45,356 nucleotides of DNA from Thermoanaerobaculia bacterium (GTDB lineage: Bacteria > Acidobacteriota > Thermoanaerobaculia > Multivoradales > JAHEKO01), in contig CAMYLC010000143.1 in NCBI GenBank assembly GCA_947259195.1, positions 1 to 45,356 of the forward strand, given 5' to 3'. The notes under the pieces were generated by a model, which searched no databases, was not told the DNA's origin, and saw only the letters and a list, made by a program, of their open reading frames with translations. Both the position numbers and the translations under genes were made by a program. Shown here one piece after another: positions 18,210-30,459 of this stretch; positions within the stretch are counted from its first letter, which is position 1, and each line of letters begins with the position of its first letter.

Positions 18210-18249
18210 GAGGTGCCAGCCGAATCTGGAGTCCTAACGATCGTCTGGA
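18210..18249 (+). repeat. Imperfect 40-base direct repeat, copy 2
   Basis: Second copy of the repeat at 17996-18035, 34 of 40 bases identical. Its last base is the first base of the 22-bp palindrome, so the repeat and the palindrome are directly joined. The palindrome is not present after copy 1. Confidence 0.85.
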
Positions 18250-18270
18250 GACGTTTCCGCGGAAACGTCT
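18249..18270. repeat. Perfect 22-bp palindrome
   Basis: The half-site AGACGTTTCCG is followed without spacer by its exact reverse complement. It lies between direct repeat copy 2 and the broken end of the phosphatase remnant. It could be an operator for a dimeric regulator or a recombination scar. No flanking T-run argues for a terminator. Confidence 0.9.
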
Positions 18271-18275
18271 GTGCC

Positions 18276-18470
18276 GTCCTGGGGCTCGAGAACGTAGCGC
18301 TCGGATTCGATCGGCAGTCGATCTGAGATTCCGAGGGGCAACGAATGGGCCGACAGGGATGACACGCAGGTGTCTCGGACGAGTAGTGGCGGATTGTGTC
18401 CCGCATTGCAGATCTCCTGGAGCCCACCTCCATTCAGCCGGCCCGCCGCCACTATCAGCGTCGGAAGCAG
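18276..18470 (-). pseudogene. Remnant of a SpoIIE/RsbU-type PP2C phosphatase
   Basis: One minus-strand frame reads TLIVAAGRL, then EICNAGHNPPLLVR, then HSLPLGI and ESERYVLEP. This order matches the C-terminal part of SpoIIE/RsbU phosphatases, whose sequence has a conserved NAGHNPPLL followed by PLG and a YxLxPGD segment. The remnant stops right after LEPQDG, where the family would continue with a metal-binding TDG motif, and no start or N-terminal domains are in frame upstream. It is therefore a fragment of about 65 codons, not a working gene. Recognition rests on motif order only, by eye. Confidence 0.6.
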
Positions 18471-18623
18471 ACTCGAGCAGCAGGCTGACGCAATGCAACC
18501 CGGCCGGTGACAGAGGTCGAGAGCGACCGGCTGTGGAAACCGGATCTCTGGTCTGGAAACCTCGACCACTCCACCGGCGATACCTGGGCCTGGTCGACGG
18601 CGGTGCCCCGAGGATGCGGTGCA

Positions 18624-20225
18624 TCAGGGGATGACGGCCGACCACTGAGAGAGGTCGCCGGATTCGAATCCATCCACAAACACCTCAGGGGGTACCGCTG
18701 AGACATAGAGAAGCGCGTCTGCCACCGTCACATTGCGGTCCGAGTCCATGGCTCCCATCCTGATGGTGAGAGAATCGTGGTCCAGAATTCCGCCGGCAGG
18801 CTTCCCTTCGGTGGAGAACACCCCGTCGCCGGCGGCCGCATCGGGGTATACGCCATCGTCGTGGGCGGGGATGTTGAAGTACATGGGGAGGATGCTGGAG
18901 TTGTTCTCGAGCATGCCCTCGAGAAGCTCGTCCGTCGCGGTCTCTTCAATGTCGCTCAAGCCCTGCGGATCGGATACCTGCGACGTCAGGATCACCCGTG
19001 CGGCCGGATCGTCATTGGGCATGTACGGCGGGTCGAACACCATGCTGTGGATGATCGGTGCGGGTGAGACCGGAGCGACGGGGTTCAGATCACCGACGTA
19101 GAGGCTGAGGAGGTCGTGGCGGAAGCACACCCTCGATCCGTCGTCGCTGATCACCGGGTCCCAGGTGGAGGCGATCGCAATGTTGTTGACGTCCCAGGCG
19201 GGAAACAGATCGAGACCGCCGGTGCCGTCGGTCTGGGTCAGCCGGCCGCCGCCTGCCTCGGTGTCGTAGTAGAACATCCGATCGCCCAACAGGGTCAGTG
19301 TGTTGCCACCGACGTTGAACCCTCGGGGCTCGAGCTCGGTCGAGTCGCTGCCGTCGGGGTCGATCGAGAACCAGCTGACACCGTTGTTGAACGCAATCGT
19401 GCTGCCGTCGCCACTGATCGCCGGGTAGTCTTCGATATTGGTGTCCAGCGTCAACTGGCACTGGTCGCCCAGACCACAATCTTGACCTTCCGCCTTGGCG
19501 AAGAGGTCGGTAATGGTCACCAGAACTCCTGGGGGGGGCTCCCAATAGCCCATGAGGGTGAAGGCAATCTGGCTGCCGTCATCGGACACGTCGAACGTGG
19601 CCACCGCCCAGCCCTTGAGCCCACCGTTGCGCAGCACAGCCTCGTCGTCTACCACCAGCGACGGCGTGCCACCGGTGTGGTGCACCCGCCAGATATCCTG
19701 GCGATCTTCTTTGAAGTACGCATATTGGCCGTCCCATGTAGTGCGTACAAGAGGACGGGCAACGCTGGGAGTGATGTCCACCCAGTCGTTCGTATCCAAG
19801 ATTTCGCTGATCGTTCCGCTTTCGACCTTGTAAATGCGATGCTGAGTCCAGGGGGTGACGAAGAAGGCTCTCGAGCCGTCACGGCTGATGGCGAGATCGG
19901 CCGGCAAGATCTGCTCCGCTGAATTGTCGGGGTCGGTCGGCAGCAGGATGCCAGCGAGGTTCGAGCCGTCCGCGTCCGCCAGGTAGATCTTCTTCTCGTT
20001 GGTGTCCGACTGACGACCGTAGAAGACGACAGTAGATCCATCGCCACTCATCGTAGCGTCTTCGATCACCAGATCGATTCCAGGACCGAAGAAATCGTCG
20101 CCATCGACGATTCTGACGTAGGAGGCCCTGAAATCGATGCTGGCGGAGTGACCAGGGGTTGCCGCAAGGACTGCGGCTACCAGAGGAACGGCCCAGACGG
20201 ACAGAACAACAAGGCGACGGATCAT
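18624..20225 (-). CDS. Secreted PD40/TolB-like beta-propeller protein with DGFESGDLSQW tail
   Basis: An exported protein of 533 residues with a signal peptide ending near GHSAS (residue 28). The body holds repeated propeller-blade patterns of the PD40/TolB type, such as MSGDGSTVVFYG, ISRDGSRAFFV, SDDGSQIAFTLMG, ISGDGSTIAFNN and ISDDGSRVCF. A region of about 120 residues with PAAGDGVFSTE follows. The last residues, EVFVDGFESGDLSQWS, resemble a recurrent C-terminal tail of secreted proteins and may be a sorting or anchoring tag (inference). It starts 160 bases after the PD40 kinase stop on the same strand, so it could be co-transcribed and might sense or bind an outside ligand. Confidence 0.82.
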   Translation of the reverse strand: MIRRLVVLSVWAVPLVAAVLAATPGHSASIDFRASYVRIVDGDDFFGPGIDLVIEDATMSGDGSTVVFYGRQSDTNEKKIYLADADGSNLAGILLPTDPDNSAEQILPADLAISRDGSRAFFVTPWTQHRIYKVESGTISEILDTNDWVDITPSVARPLVRTTWDGQYAYFKEDRQDIWRVHHTGGTPSLVVDDEAVLRNGGLKGWAVATFDVSDDGSQIAFTLMGYWEPPPGVLVTITDLFAKAEGQDCGLGDQCQLTLDTNIEDYPAISGDGSTIAFNNGVSWFSIDPDGSDSTELEPRGFNVGGNTLTLLGDRMFYYDTEAGGGRLTQTDGTGGLDLFPAWDVNNIAIASTWDPVISDDGSRVCFRHDLLSLYVGDLNPVAPVSPAPIIHSMVFDPPYMPNDDPAARVILTSQVSDPQGLSDIEETATDELLEGMLENNSSILPMYFNIPAHDDGVYPDAAAGDGVFSTEGKPAGGILDHDSLTIRMGAMDSDRNVTVADALLYVSAVPPEVFVDGFESGDLSQWSAVIP

Positions 20226-20385
20226 CGTGCCACCTCCATACCGAATGCCGAGCCGATGTCCGTATTATGGTGAACCTCGGGCCGGGGCGCAACAGCTCGC
20301 CACCCGGGGAAGATCGGCCCGTCGGGGCGCCGCCTTTGTCTAGCCGGCTTGCTGGATCAGAGTCTTGTAACGAGGGTGGTGCCGA

Positions 20386-23292
20386 TCATGGGCTTTCGAG
20401 CTCCGTGGGCCAGTTGACGATCAGATTCACAACGGTCTCGGAGTCCTGCTGTTGATTGGACCAGACCAGGAGCCTGTCGCCGTCTGGGGCCAGCGCGAAA
20501 CTGGTTCCATCGGGTCTCGGTGGATGGATTTGAAAGAGGAGCTCAGTCCCTCCGGGCTGCAAGGAGTCCGATCCGACGGCTACCTCTGCCGCCATCAGTT
20601 GGCCGTTTTGTCTCGTGTAGACAATCTCGCGGCCATCGGCACGCCACTGGGGAAATAGCCCGCCCTCCTCCGACACCTGCCATCGGCGTCCTGTCCCCGG
20701 GAACGGTGCTACGTAGATCTCGTAGCGGCCCGATTCGTTGGAGGAGTAGGCAATCCACCTACCGTCTGGGGAGAAGGAACCGCAGCGCTCGTCGGCTTCC
20801 GTCTGCCGAAACGCAGTCGGTTCACCACTGTCTACGATCGGCAGTACCATGAGGTCCCTGCTGGTTCCAGGACGGGTCTGGTGGATCAATACCGAGCGTT
20901 CGTCGGGGGACACACTGCACAGAACCATGTCCTCTTCTCGATCGACCAGGATCTCCGTCTCACCGACTCCGCCAACAGCCTTGCGGTTGATCTCGAAGCG
21001 GCTGTTGTGCAGCGCGCTGAAGATCAGGCGGTTGCCATCCGGCGACCAGTCCAGGCCATAGTTCGACATGGTCTCGAAGGTGAAGCGGCTGCGCAGACCC
21101 GTTTCAACATCGGTCAGCCAGAGATTGCCAATGCCTCCGGGGTCGAAAATCACGACCATTGCCTGCCTGCCATCGGGAGATAGCGCAATAGGCCCAAATG
21201 TCGCCGGGTTGCCGATCGTGCTCAAGATGTTGCCGGAGCGATCTCTCCATTCGAGGGGGACTTCCGGGTTGAGCTCGCCACTGTTGTAGGCGAGCAGCCC
21301 GGAATCGGAGGCCGAGAAGATCCCCAGGGCAGCGCCCGAGACTGTCAAGATTCCTTCCACCAATGGAGTCGCCTCTCCCGTGAGCTCGAGTCGATCGGGG
21401 TCGAATGGCTGCGCCATCAAAGTGCTACCGCGGGTGAATAGCAACCAGCCAGCCGAGTACTGACCATTGGTGGGGGTCTTCACGATCTCCCGAGTGTCGG
21501 AATCGTCGAGAGACCCCAGCATCAACGCACTTTGTGGGTCGGTAGCGCCACGCGCCAAGTAGAGATAGTGCTGGCCATCGGGTAGAAAGCGAGGGTGGCG
21601 ATGGGAGTTGTAGATCTCCAGGTCGAGCTCCGTAATGGGAGTGGGCTCGCCGCCAGTGGCTGCAACTCGGTGGATCGGCGCATCCGCCCGGGGCGCGAAA
21701 AGGATGACCCCGTAGCGGCTCCAAGTGCCTCCCTTGCCGTTTTCGGCAGCGCACAATGTAATCGGGGGACCACCTTCGGTATCAATCTTCTTCAGGGTCT
21801 GGTCGACATCGGTGAAGAAGCCGACCCAGCGTGAGTCGGGTGACCAAAAGGGGTAGGCGGCGCTCTCGGTTTCCGGCAGAGGCTTGGCCGTGCCTGAGTC
21901 GAGAGCTTGGACGTAGAGGCGCACGGTGCCGGTCTCATCCTGAATCGAGAACGCCATCTTCGTGCCGTCCGGCGACACCGCCACTGGGCCTGGATTCCAA
22001 CCGGAAAGATAGAAGATCGAATCCTCGGGAGGCAGAATCGTGGCCCTAAGAACCCGATTCGGAACGGCCGGCTCGGAGTGCGAGAGCCACCAGACCGCCA
22101 CTAGGGTCACGGCCGTCAACGCGAACAGCGCCCAGGGTAGGACCTGTTTCCAGCCGGAAGCCGGTGGTGATGCGAGTGCGGCCTCGGAGGCTTCGAAACT
22201 GGAGGGGTCGTCCAGATAGTCCTCTATGAGAATCCTGGCATCGCCGACGGCTTGCAGCCGTTGCGTCGGTTCTTTGCGAAGACAGTGTTGCAGGAGCCCC
22301 AGGACCCTGGCTGGTGTGTTGGCCGGCAAGAGACTCCAGTCGGGTTCCTCTTTGAGGACCGCCGCGAGCACGTGGGCGGCGGTCTTGCCGGCGAACTGTT
22401 GACGGCCTGTCAACATCTCGGCCATGACGACTCCGAACGCCCAGATGTCCGCCCGCCTGTCCGCTGGCTCGCCTGCAGCTTGTTCCGGACTCATGTAGGC
22501 GGCGGTCCCCAAGAGCACGCCGGCTTGAGTCATCTGCGCCGTCAGCGTTGGCGACATTGAGAGCGGGGACTGGCTCGGATCTCGATCCGTGCCTGTCCCC
22601 GTTTTGGGATCGAGCGCTTTGGCCAGGCCGAAATCCAGCACCTTGACCTGGCCGCCTGGAGTGACCTTGATATTGGCGGGCTTGAGATCGCGATGGATGA
22701 TGCCTCGCTCGTGGGCCGCCTCGAGCGCCTGGGAGATCTGCAGCCCGATCGGCATCGCTTCATCGACCGGGACCGCTCCCCGATCGATTCGTTCCTGAAG
22801 GTCCTCGCCCTCCACCAGCTCCATGACGAGGAAGTGGATGGTAGGGCTTAGGGGCTTAGGGGCGTAGGGGCTTGAAGGCGTAGGGGCTTGGGGGCCTGGA
22901 GAAACAGGGCCTGGGTCCTGGGTCCTGGGTCCTGGAGATTCGCCATCACGGGAGGGCGCAAGGCCCTCCCCTACATTGGCATCGGCATTCGTAGGGGCGG
23001 GGCTTGCCCCCGCCCGTTCGCCCGCAAGGGGCGCCCCTATATCGGGATCAACGGGCTCGGCCGATTCGAAGGAGTAGATTGCGGCAATGTTGGGGTGATT
23101 GAGAGAGGCGAGGACTTTGGCTTCACGCTCGAAGCGGGCCAGGCGCTCGGGGTCGGAGGCCACGGCCTCGGGCAGCATCTTGATCGCGACTTCGCGGCCC
23201 AGCTTGCTATCTTCGGCTAGATACACCTCACCCATACCGCCCTCGCCGAGCTTGGCGGTGATCTTGAAATGCGAGAGGGTCGTGCCGATCAT
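20386..23292 (-). CDS. Ser/Thr kinase with PD40 propeller and repeat-derived insert in kinase domain
   Basis: A transmembrane kinase of 968 residues. The kinase domain begins at residue 9 with [10 protein letters not shown]38 is in VAIK, the catalytic loop HRDLKPAN has D202, and DFG starts at D220. MSPEQA marks the activation segment. Residues 79-151 form a Pro/Ala/Gly-rich insert encoded by GC-rich repeats, placed between the IYSFES strand and [11 protein letters not shown] single span lies near [17 protein letters not shown], followed by an outside PD40/TolB beta-propeller. Such kinases are common in Acidobacteriota and probably phosphorylate cytoplasmic proteins in response to envelope signals. 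The insert faces the hinge region, so it may affect activity. Confidence 0.9.
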   Translation of the reverse strand: MIGTTLSHFKITAKLGEGGMGEVYLAEDSKLGREVAIKMLPEAVASDPERLARFEREAKVLASLNHPNIAAIYSFESAEPVDPDIGAPLAGERAGASPAPTNADANVGEGLAPSRDGESPGPRTQDPGPVSPGPQAPTPSSPYAPKPLSPTIHFLVMELVEGEDLQERIDRGAVPVDEAMPIGLQISQALEAAHERGIIHRDLKPANIKVTPGGQVKVLDFGLAKALDPKTGTGTDRDPSQSPLSMSPTLTAQMTQAGVLLGTAAYMSPEQAAGEPADRRADIWAFGVVMAEMLTGRQQFAGKTAAHVLAAVLKEEPDWSLLPANTPARVLGLLQHCLRKEPTQRLQAVGDARILIEDYLDDPSSFEASEAALASPPASGWKQVLPWALFALTAVTLVAVWWLSHSEPAVPNRVLRATILPPEDSIFYLSGWNPGPVAVSPDGTKMAFSIQDETGTVRLYVQALDSGTAKPLPETESAAYPFWSPDSRWVGFFTDVDQTLKKIDTEGGPPITLCAAENGKGGTWSRYGVILFAPRADAPIHRVAATGGEPTPITELDLEIYNSHRHPRFLPDGQHYLYLARGATDPQSALMLGSLDDSDTREIVKTPTNGQYSAGWLLFTRGSTLMAQPFDPDRLELTGEATPLVEGILTVSGAALGIFSASDSGLLAYNSGELNPEVPLEWRDRSGNILSTIGNPATFGPIALSPDGRQAMVVIFDPGGIGNLWLTDVETGLRSRFTFETMSNYGLDWSPDGNRLIFSALHNSRFEINRKAVGGVGETEILVDREEDMVLCSVSPDERSVLIHQTRPGTSRDLMVLPIVDSGEPTAFRQTEADERCGSFSPDGRWIAYSSNESGRYEIYVAPFPGTGRRWQVSEEGGLFPQWRADGREIVYTRQNGQLMAAEVAVGSDSLQPGGTELLFQIHPPRPDGTSFALAPDGDRLLVWSNQQQDSETVVNLIVNWPTELESP
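22911..22935. repeat. Heptanucleotide tandem repeat (CTGGGTC x 3.6)
   Basis: Three complete CTGGGTC units plus CTGG lie inside the kinase coding sequence. Because seven is not a multiple of three, gain or loss of one unit would shift the kinase frame. The encoded stretch is RTQDPG-like. Confidence 0.9.
22991..23017. repeat. GTAGGGGC palindromic element, copy inside kinase gene
   Basis: A 27-base element starting GTAGGGGCGGGGC and ending GCCCCCGCCCGT, with a TT centre. It is identical to 33479-33505 and 22 of its first 25 bases match 37935-37959. It is followed by a second module, CCCGCAAGGGGC (23021), also shared with the copy at 37901. Confidence 0.92.
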
Positions 23293-23459
23293 GTCGATAT
23301 CCGGCCGGCACGGGGTCCGGCCGCTCCACAGTTCTGATCTGTCCTAGCAATCACGAAGTGCGGGTGATCTTACACGGAGACGCTGGGCCATGCGGGTCCG
23401 GTCCCAAGGGAGGGCTCAGGTCGGCTTTCTGTATTCGCCCATCACCCTATCGTCGGACG

Positions 23460-23488
23460 GCTCAGTAGAACAGCCTGCCGGCTATAAT
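23460..23488 (+). promoter_or_regulatory. Possible promoter for the L,D-transpeptidase gene
   Basis: A perfect TATAAT lies at 23483-23488, 46 bases before the proposed start codon, in the gap between divergent genes. No good TTGACA-like box is seen about 17 bases upstream, so the call rests on the -10 alone. Confidence 0.35.
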
Positions 23489-23534
23489 CTCCTTCCGTGC
23501 TCTCCCCTGACACCCTGGCCCCGATCGCCGCTGA

Positions 23535-25223
23535 ATGAGCGGCAGGCGTTTCTCGATGCGTGCAAAGCGGCTGACGCGGTGGCTCGTTCTTTCGACCCTC
23601 GGCTTGGTTCTCGCCTCGAGCGCTGGTGCCGAGTCCCTCGGCCGCTCCCAGGAAGTTCTGCGCCAGGCGGTCGAGCGTCTCGAGGTCGAGGGAGCGTTCG
23701 ACTTCGGGGACACACGGCTGGCGGCGACTCGCCTGATTCCCGTGCTCTACGAGCGCCTCGGATTCCAGCTGGCATGGACGAGATGGGAGATGCTCGAAGA
23801 GCTCCAGTCCGCGGTCCGCGGTGCCGCCGGCCACGGCCTCGACCCCCGTGACTATCACCTGGCGGCGATCGAATCCAGGTTAGAGCGAGGCGACTGGGAG
23901 TCGGTCGACCCAGCGGTGCGGGTTGACCTGGATCTGCTGCTCACCGACAGCCTGGCCCGCCTCGTCTTCACCCTCCACTTCGGCAAGCTGAATCCGACAC
24001 AATTGGATCCGGAGTGGAATCTGAGTCGAACTTTCGAGGGTATCGACGCGGTGAAGCTCTTCGAAGACGTGGTGAGATCGGGAGAGATCCAACAGGTGGT
24101 CGACCAGGCGGCGCCGCAGGGAGCGTACTATTCACGCCTGCTCCCGGCTCTGGCCGAATACCGGGCCATCGAGGCGGCGGGTGGCTGGCCGATCGTCGAA
24201 GACGGGCCGGCCCTCGAGCTCGATGTCGTGGACTCCCGGGTCCCGACGCTGCGCAGGCGGCTGGTAGCCGGCGGCGACCTCGATGCCAGCCCTGAGGACT
24301 CGGCCGAGCGCTATGACAAGACCCTCGAAGCCGCGGTCATCGCCTTTCAGACGCGACACGGGATCGACTCCGATGGCATCGTCGGCACCCAGACGCTGGC
24401 TGAGCTGAATGTTCCAGTAGAGCACCGAATCGACCAGTTGCGGGCCAGCCTCGAGCGCGCCCGCTGGGTCTTCCGCGATCTGGTCGACGATCTGCTGATC
24501 GTGGATATCGCCGGCTTCGAGCTCCACCTCTTCCGCCAGGGGACCGAGATCTGGACCACCCCGGTGCAGGTGGGTCTTCCCTATCATTCGACCCCGATCT
24601 TCAAGTCGCAGATGACCTACCTGGTCTTCAATCCCACCTGGACCGTGCCGCCGGGGATCCTGCGGCGCGAGACCCTGCCCAAAGCGCGAAAGGACTCGAG
24701 CTATCTTGCCAATCAGAACATGAGCGTCGTCGCCGCCTCGGGTCAGCTCATCGACCCGGCTACCATCGACTGGACCGGGCCGTTTCCCTACACCCTCCGG
24801 CAGGAGCCCGGCCCGAACAACGCTCTCGGGCGCGTCAAGTTCATGTTCCCGAACCCTTACATGGTCTATCTTCACGACACTCCGTCGAAGGCGCTCTTCG
24901 GCAAGGCCTCACGGGCCTTCAGTCACGGCTGTATCCGGGTGCAGGATCCTCTACGCCTCGCCGAGCTTCTGCTCGAGGCTTTGCCGGAGTGGGGCGAGGC
25001 CGCGATCGAGCGCACCCTGGCTTCGAACAAGACGACGACCGTTCTGCTGCCGGAGCCGCTGACGGTGATGCTGCTTTACTGGACGGCCGAGGTGAGCGAG
25101 GACGGGACCGTGGTGTTCAAGAAGGACATCTACAATCGGGATGCGGCGGTCATCAGGGGTCTCAACGACCCCTTCGAGTTCAGCCCACCCCACGATCTGC
25201 CTGAAGATCTGGTCGGTCGCTGA
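23535..25223 (+). CDS. YcbB/LdtD-type L,D-transpeptidase
   Basis: A murein cross-linking enzyme of 562 residues that forms 3-3 links between peptidoglycan stems in the periplasm. It has an N-terminal signal or anchor ([21 protein letters not shown]), a YcbB-like scaffold region, and a peptidoglycan-binding motif near residue 270 ([20 protein letters not shown]). The YkuD catalytic domain follows, with catalytic C466 in [10 protein letters not shown]. The length fits the YcbB group. The start could be ATG 23535 or ATG 23556; the second has a GGCAGG-like site upstream. It is the only plus-strand gene in a minus-strand kinase run, and a truncated kinase start abuts its stop codon, so it may have been inserted there. 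Resistance roles known for LdtD are not implied by sequence. Confidence 0.9.
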   Translation: MSGRRFSMRAKRLTRWLVLSTLGLVLASSAGAESLGRSQEVLRQAVERLEVEGAFDFGDTRLAATRLIPVLYERLGFQLAWTRWEMLEELQSAVRGAAGHGLDPRDYHLAAIESRLERGDWESVDPAVRVDLDLLLTDSLARLVFTLHFGKLNPTQLDPEWNLSRTFEGIDAVKLFEDVVRSGEIQQVVDQAAPQGAYYSRLLPALAEYRAIEAAGGWPIVEDGPALELDVVDSRVPTLRRRLVAGGDLDASPEDSAERYDKTLEAAVIAFQTRHGIDSDGIVGTQTLAELNVPVEHRIDQLRASLERARWVFRDLVDDLLIVDIAGFELHLFRQGTEIWTTPVQVGLPYHSTPIFKSQMTYLVFNPTWTVPPGILRRETLPKARKDSSYLANQNMSVVAASGQLIDPATIDWTGPFPYTLRQEPGPNNALGRVKFMFPNPYMVYLHDTPSKALFGKASRAFSHGCIRVQDPLRLAELLLEALPEWGEAAIERTLASNKTTTVLLPEPLTVMLLYWTAEVSEDGTVVFKKDIYNRDAAVIRGLNDPFEFSPPHDLPEDLVGR

Positions 25224-25228
25224 GGCTC

Positions 25229-25354
25229 CTGCGGCAGGATCTTGAGGGCGACTTTGCGATGCAGCTCGGTGTCCTCGGCGAGATTGACCTCACCCATGCC
25301 GCCTTCGCCCAGCTTGGCTGTGATTTTGAAGCGAGAAAGAGTCGTGCCGATCAT
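25229..25354 (-). pseudogene. Truncated 5' end of a Ser/Thr kinase gene
   Basis: ATG 25354 overlaps the stop of the downstream-reading PD40 kinase as ATGA, and the first 42 codons read [20 protein letters not shown], then [10 protein letters not shown] and VALKIL, like every kinase here. Similarity ends near 25229, five bases beyond the stop codon of the convergent L,D-transpeptidase. The frame then runs on antisense through that gene to 25130 with no kinase sequence. It keeps the glycine loop and the catalytic Lys only, so it cannot be an active kinase. It is most like the kinase at 20386-23292. Confidence 0.85.
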
Positions 25355-28071
25355 TCGGTTGCGGTGAACATCTGTTCGAGCTCGTCGAACCAGTTGGTGA
25401 CCATGACAACGTGATCGACCGTGTCCGCACTGTTCGATCCCTGGAACATCACCAGGTACTCGGAGCCAGGTGCGACGTCGAAGTCCAGACTGGGGAAGAG
25501 GTCGACGAATCTGCTCTCAACGAGACTCTCGGGCCGCTTGGCCCGAAAGGTGTCAGCCGCTGCTTCAACGGCAGCCACAGATACGCCCACCGCCGTTCGA
25601 TAGAAGATCTGCTTCTGGTCGGATGACCAGGTGGGGTAGGAGGCGCGTTCGCCGCCGGCAGAGATCTGCCATTCTCCACGCCCGGAGGGGAACGGCCGAA
25701 CGTAGACTTCCCAGGAGCCCGACTCGTTGGATCCGTAGGTGATCCACCTACCATCGGGCGAGACCTTGCCACCGTACTCAATGAACGTGGTGGTGAGGAA
25801 CACCTCGGGTTCCCCCTCGCCTTCGAGCGCCATGCTCATGATGTCCCAGTTGCTCTCTGGGTTGATTTGACTAAAGACCAATGTCTTGCCGTCGGGCGTC
25901 ACAGAAGTCGGCGCCTGATCAAAATCGGTTTCGGTCAGTCGAACGGGCTGCTCAGAGCCATCGGCTGCGACCCGAAAGATGTCGTAGGAGGTTCCGCGGT
26001 CGGACTGGAAGTAGATCCACTCGCCGTTGGGGGACCAGACGGGCCCGGTGTCGTCGGCATCGTCGAAAGTCAAGCGGGTGTGGATGCTGCGGTCGAGGTC
26101 CTCGACCCAGATGTCACCGTTGCCGCTTTCCGAGGCGATGTCGAGGGCGAGCCGTCGGCCGTCGGGCGAGAAGGCCGGGGTCCAGTAGGTCCCCGGATCG
26201 TCGAGAAGAGGAGAGACCAATCCATCCAGATCGACGCGTACCGCGTCGTAGGCGGCGGCGCTGGCCGCGCCCTGCATATAGACCAACTTGCCGTTATCAG
26301 AGACCGAGTAGTGAGCCGTACCGTAGGCCCCCTCGTTGGTTGTCAGGGACTCGACAACCGGTCCTGGCGAGCCTCGGAGCTCCAGCGTGACGGGGTCCAT
26401 CGGGACCGCATAGAGCGTTCCCTCACGAGCGTAGAGCAGATGCCCCGAGTCGGCCCAGCGTGGATACGTACCACCCTGGATCAGCTGCTTTCTTTCGCCC
26501 GACTGCAGATCGAGAACTTCGATTGTGGCTTCGGCGAAGCGGGCATTCTCGGTGTGGGACACGAAGAGCACGGCATTACCATTGGGTAGAACATGAGGCC
26601 AGCGATGGGTGATCTCGCCCTTCTCCTCGTCGAGAGTGGTGAGCTGCTCGGGCTCACCGCCAGCAGCGGGAATGCGAAAGAGTGGGGCCTGCTGTTCAGG
26701 CGAGTAGATGATGTGGTCATCCGGAGTCCAGGTGGCACCACGGCAGAAGTCCACGGCCGCGATGGTCAAGGGTGTCCCGCCCGAGATAGAGACCTTCTTG
26801 AGCTCGTTGGGGGTTACGAAAGCGATCCACTCGGCGTCGGGTGAGAAGAAAGGCAGATAGGCGAGGTCGCCGCCCGACACCATCCTGCCTTCCAGTTGAT
26901 CGAGAGAGCGCAGGTGGAGGCTGCGGGTGGCTGGGTTGCCCGTGACATAGGCCAGATGCTTCCCATCGGGTGAGATCACGACACTGCTGCCGATCTGTGT
27001 CAGAAGGGTGTCCTCGACGGGAATCTCGACGTTGAGACGCAGAGTCTCCAACTCCGGCGGCTCCGGCACTCGATTCCAGCCCGCAACGGCCGCAGCTGAG
27101 GCAATACCCGCCAACCCCAGGGCGGCCCAGGGCAGCGCTCGACGCCAGGCAGGTAGCGGAGAGTACTCCACCGCAGCTCCCTGCGCCTTGGCAGCCTCGG
27201 GATCGGCCAGGTAACCGGCGATGGTGATCCGAGCTTCGCCGATGGCCTGGAGCCGATCGCCGATTTCCTTCTGGAGACAGCGATCGAGCAGGTTGCGAAC
27301 GACCGGAGGCACGTCGGCGGGCAGCGCCTCCCATTCGGGCTCGCGGGCCAGGATTCCGGCCAGCGTATCGGAGATGGTCTTGCCGGCGTAGACGGTCTGC
27401 CCGGTCAGCATCTCCATGACAACGGCACCAAAGGCCCAGATGTCGGCTCGGCGGTCGGCGGCCTCGCCCCGGGCCTGCTCGGGGCTCATATAGGCGGCTG
27501 TGCCCAGCAACACCCCGGCTCCAGTGTTCATCTGTGCAGTCAGAGTCGGGGACAGCGACAGCGAGGGGTGACTGGGGTCCGAGTCGGTGCCGGCTCCGGA
27601 TTCGAGGGCCTTGGCGAGACCGAAGTCGAGGACCTTGATCTTGCCGCTCTCGGTGAAGTTGATGTTCGCCGGTTTGAGATCCCGGTGCACGATGCCCCGG
27701 TCGTGGGCTGTTTCCAAGGCTTCGGCGATCTGTAAAGCAATGGTCATGACCTCATCGACAGGAACACGGCCCCGCTTGATCCTCTCGGCAAGCGTTTCGC
27801 CTTCCACCAGCTCCATGACCAGGAAGTGGCGTTCGCCGTCGTGCTCGACCTGGTAGATCGCGGCGATGTTGGGGTGGTTGAGCGACGCCAGCACCTGGGC
27901 CTCGCGGCTGAAGCGGGCCATGCGCTCCGCATCCTGAGCAAAGAGCTCGGGCAGGACTTTGATCGCCACCTCACGGCCGAGCTTGGTGTCCTCGGCACGG
28001 TAGACCTCTCCCATGCCGCCTTCGCCGAGCTTGCCGGTTATCTTGAAATGAGCCAGGGTCTCACCGATCAT
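25351..28071 (-). CDS. Transmembrane Ser/Thr kinase with PD40 propeller
   Basis: A kinase of 906 residues. Kinase motifs: glycine loop GEGGMGEV, K38 in [16 protein letters not shown] with D131, DFG from D149, and MSPEQA. The strand pair [20 protein letters not shown] is uninterrupted, so it serves as the insert-free reference for its neighbours. One span near [19 protein letters not shown] precedes an outside propeller with blades such as [42 protein letters not shown] and [17 protein letters not shown] ribosome site precedes ATG 28071. It likely relays an envelope signal by phosphorylating cytoplasmic targets; ligand and targets are unknown. Confidence 0.92.
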   Translation of the reverse strand: MIGETLAHFKITGKLGEGGMGEVYRAEDTKLGREVAIKVLPELFAQDAERMARFSREAQVLASLNHPNIAAIYQVEHDGERHFLVMELVEGETLAERIKRGRVPVDEVMTIALQIAEALETAHDRGIVHRDLKPANINFTESGKIKVLDFGLAKALESGAGTDSDPSHPSLSLSPTLTAQMNTGAGVLLGTAAYMSPEQARGEAADRRADIWAFGAVVMEMLTGQTVYAGKTISDTLAGILAREPEWEALPADVPPVVRNLLDRCLQKEIGDRLQAIGEARITIAGYLADPEAAKAQGAAVEYSPLPAWRRALPWAALGLAGIASAAAVAGWNRVPEPPELETLRLNVEIPVEDTLLTQIGSSVVISPDGKHLAYVTGNPATRSLHLRSLDQLEGRMVSGGDLAYLPFFSPDAEWIAFVTPNELKKVSISGGTPLTIAAVDFCRGATWTPDDHIIYSPEQQAPLFRIPAAGGEPEQLTTLDEEKGEITHRWPHVLPNGNAVLFVSHTENARFAEATIEVLDLQSGERKQLIQGGTYPRWADSGHLLYAREGTLYAVPMDPVTLELRGSPGPVVESLTTNEGAYGTAHYSVSDNGKLVYMQGAASAAAYDAVRVDLDGLVSPLLDDPGTYWTPAFSPDGRRLALDIASESGNGDIWVEDLDRSIHTRLTFDDADDTGPVWSPNGEWIYFQSDRGTSYDIFRVAADGSEQPVRLTETDFDQAPTSVTPDGKTLVFSQINPESNWDIMSMALEGEGEPEVFLTTTFIEYGGKVSPDGRWITYGSNESGSWEVYVRPFPSGRGEWQISAGGERASYPTWSSDQKQIFYRTAVGVSVAAVEAAADTFRAKRPESLVESRFVDLFPSLDFDVAPGSEYLVMFQGSNSADTVDHVVMVTNWFDELEQMFTATE

Positions 28072-28218
28072 TCGTCAACTCCTCGAGGCGCAGAACGCCT
28101 GCGCAATGTGAAAGTCCATCTCCAGCTGCCAGATGTGGCGGAAGTAGCCGGCGCCCATTGTATTACGGAATGGTTGCAACGGGGGCCGTCCGCATCGGAG
28201 AGCGAGCGAGTCGAGGTT

Positions 28219-30459
<2,241 letters not shown>

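Larger units (their letters stand above)
17825..18623. other. 800-base gene-free region with repeat and pseudogene debris
   Basis: No intact gene is supported here. Short frames on both strands show no signal or family match, apart from a broken SpoIIE/RsbU-type fragment on the minus strand at about 18276-18470. The stretch also holds two copies of a 40-base direct repeat (17996 and 18210), a strong hairpin (18092-18145) and a perfect 22-bp palindrome (18249-18270). The palindrome abuts the end of the pseudogene fragment. The mixture looks like a site of repeated rearrangement. Confidence 0.7.
22840..23058 (-). repeat. In-frame repeat cluster inside kinase gene
   Basis: This 219-base block encodes residues 79-151 of the kinase and is absent from the equivalent place in the kinases at 25351 and 28219. 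It is a mosaic. Bases 22841-22900 are GTAGGGGCTT/GGGGCTTAGG-type units, 22911-22935 is a 7-base tandem repeat, 22950-22974 is an inverted repeat with 8-base arms, and 22991-23017 matches intergenic DNA at 33479-33505 exactly. The block keeps the reading frame open with no stop. Confidence 0.88.

Noticed and set aside
18076..18645. 189-codon minus-strand frame in the gene-free region
   Set aside because: It runs through the hairpin and direct repeat and shows no family match; the phosphatase-like segment is in a different frame.
22840..23058. CRISPR array or spacer-like repeats
   Set aside because: Repeat units are short, irregular and coding, with no constant repeat-spacer period and no cas genes nearby.
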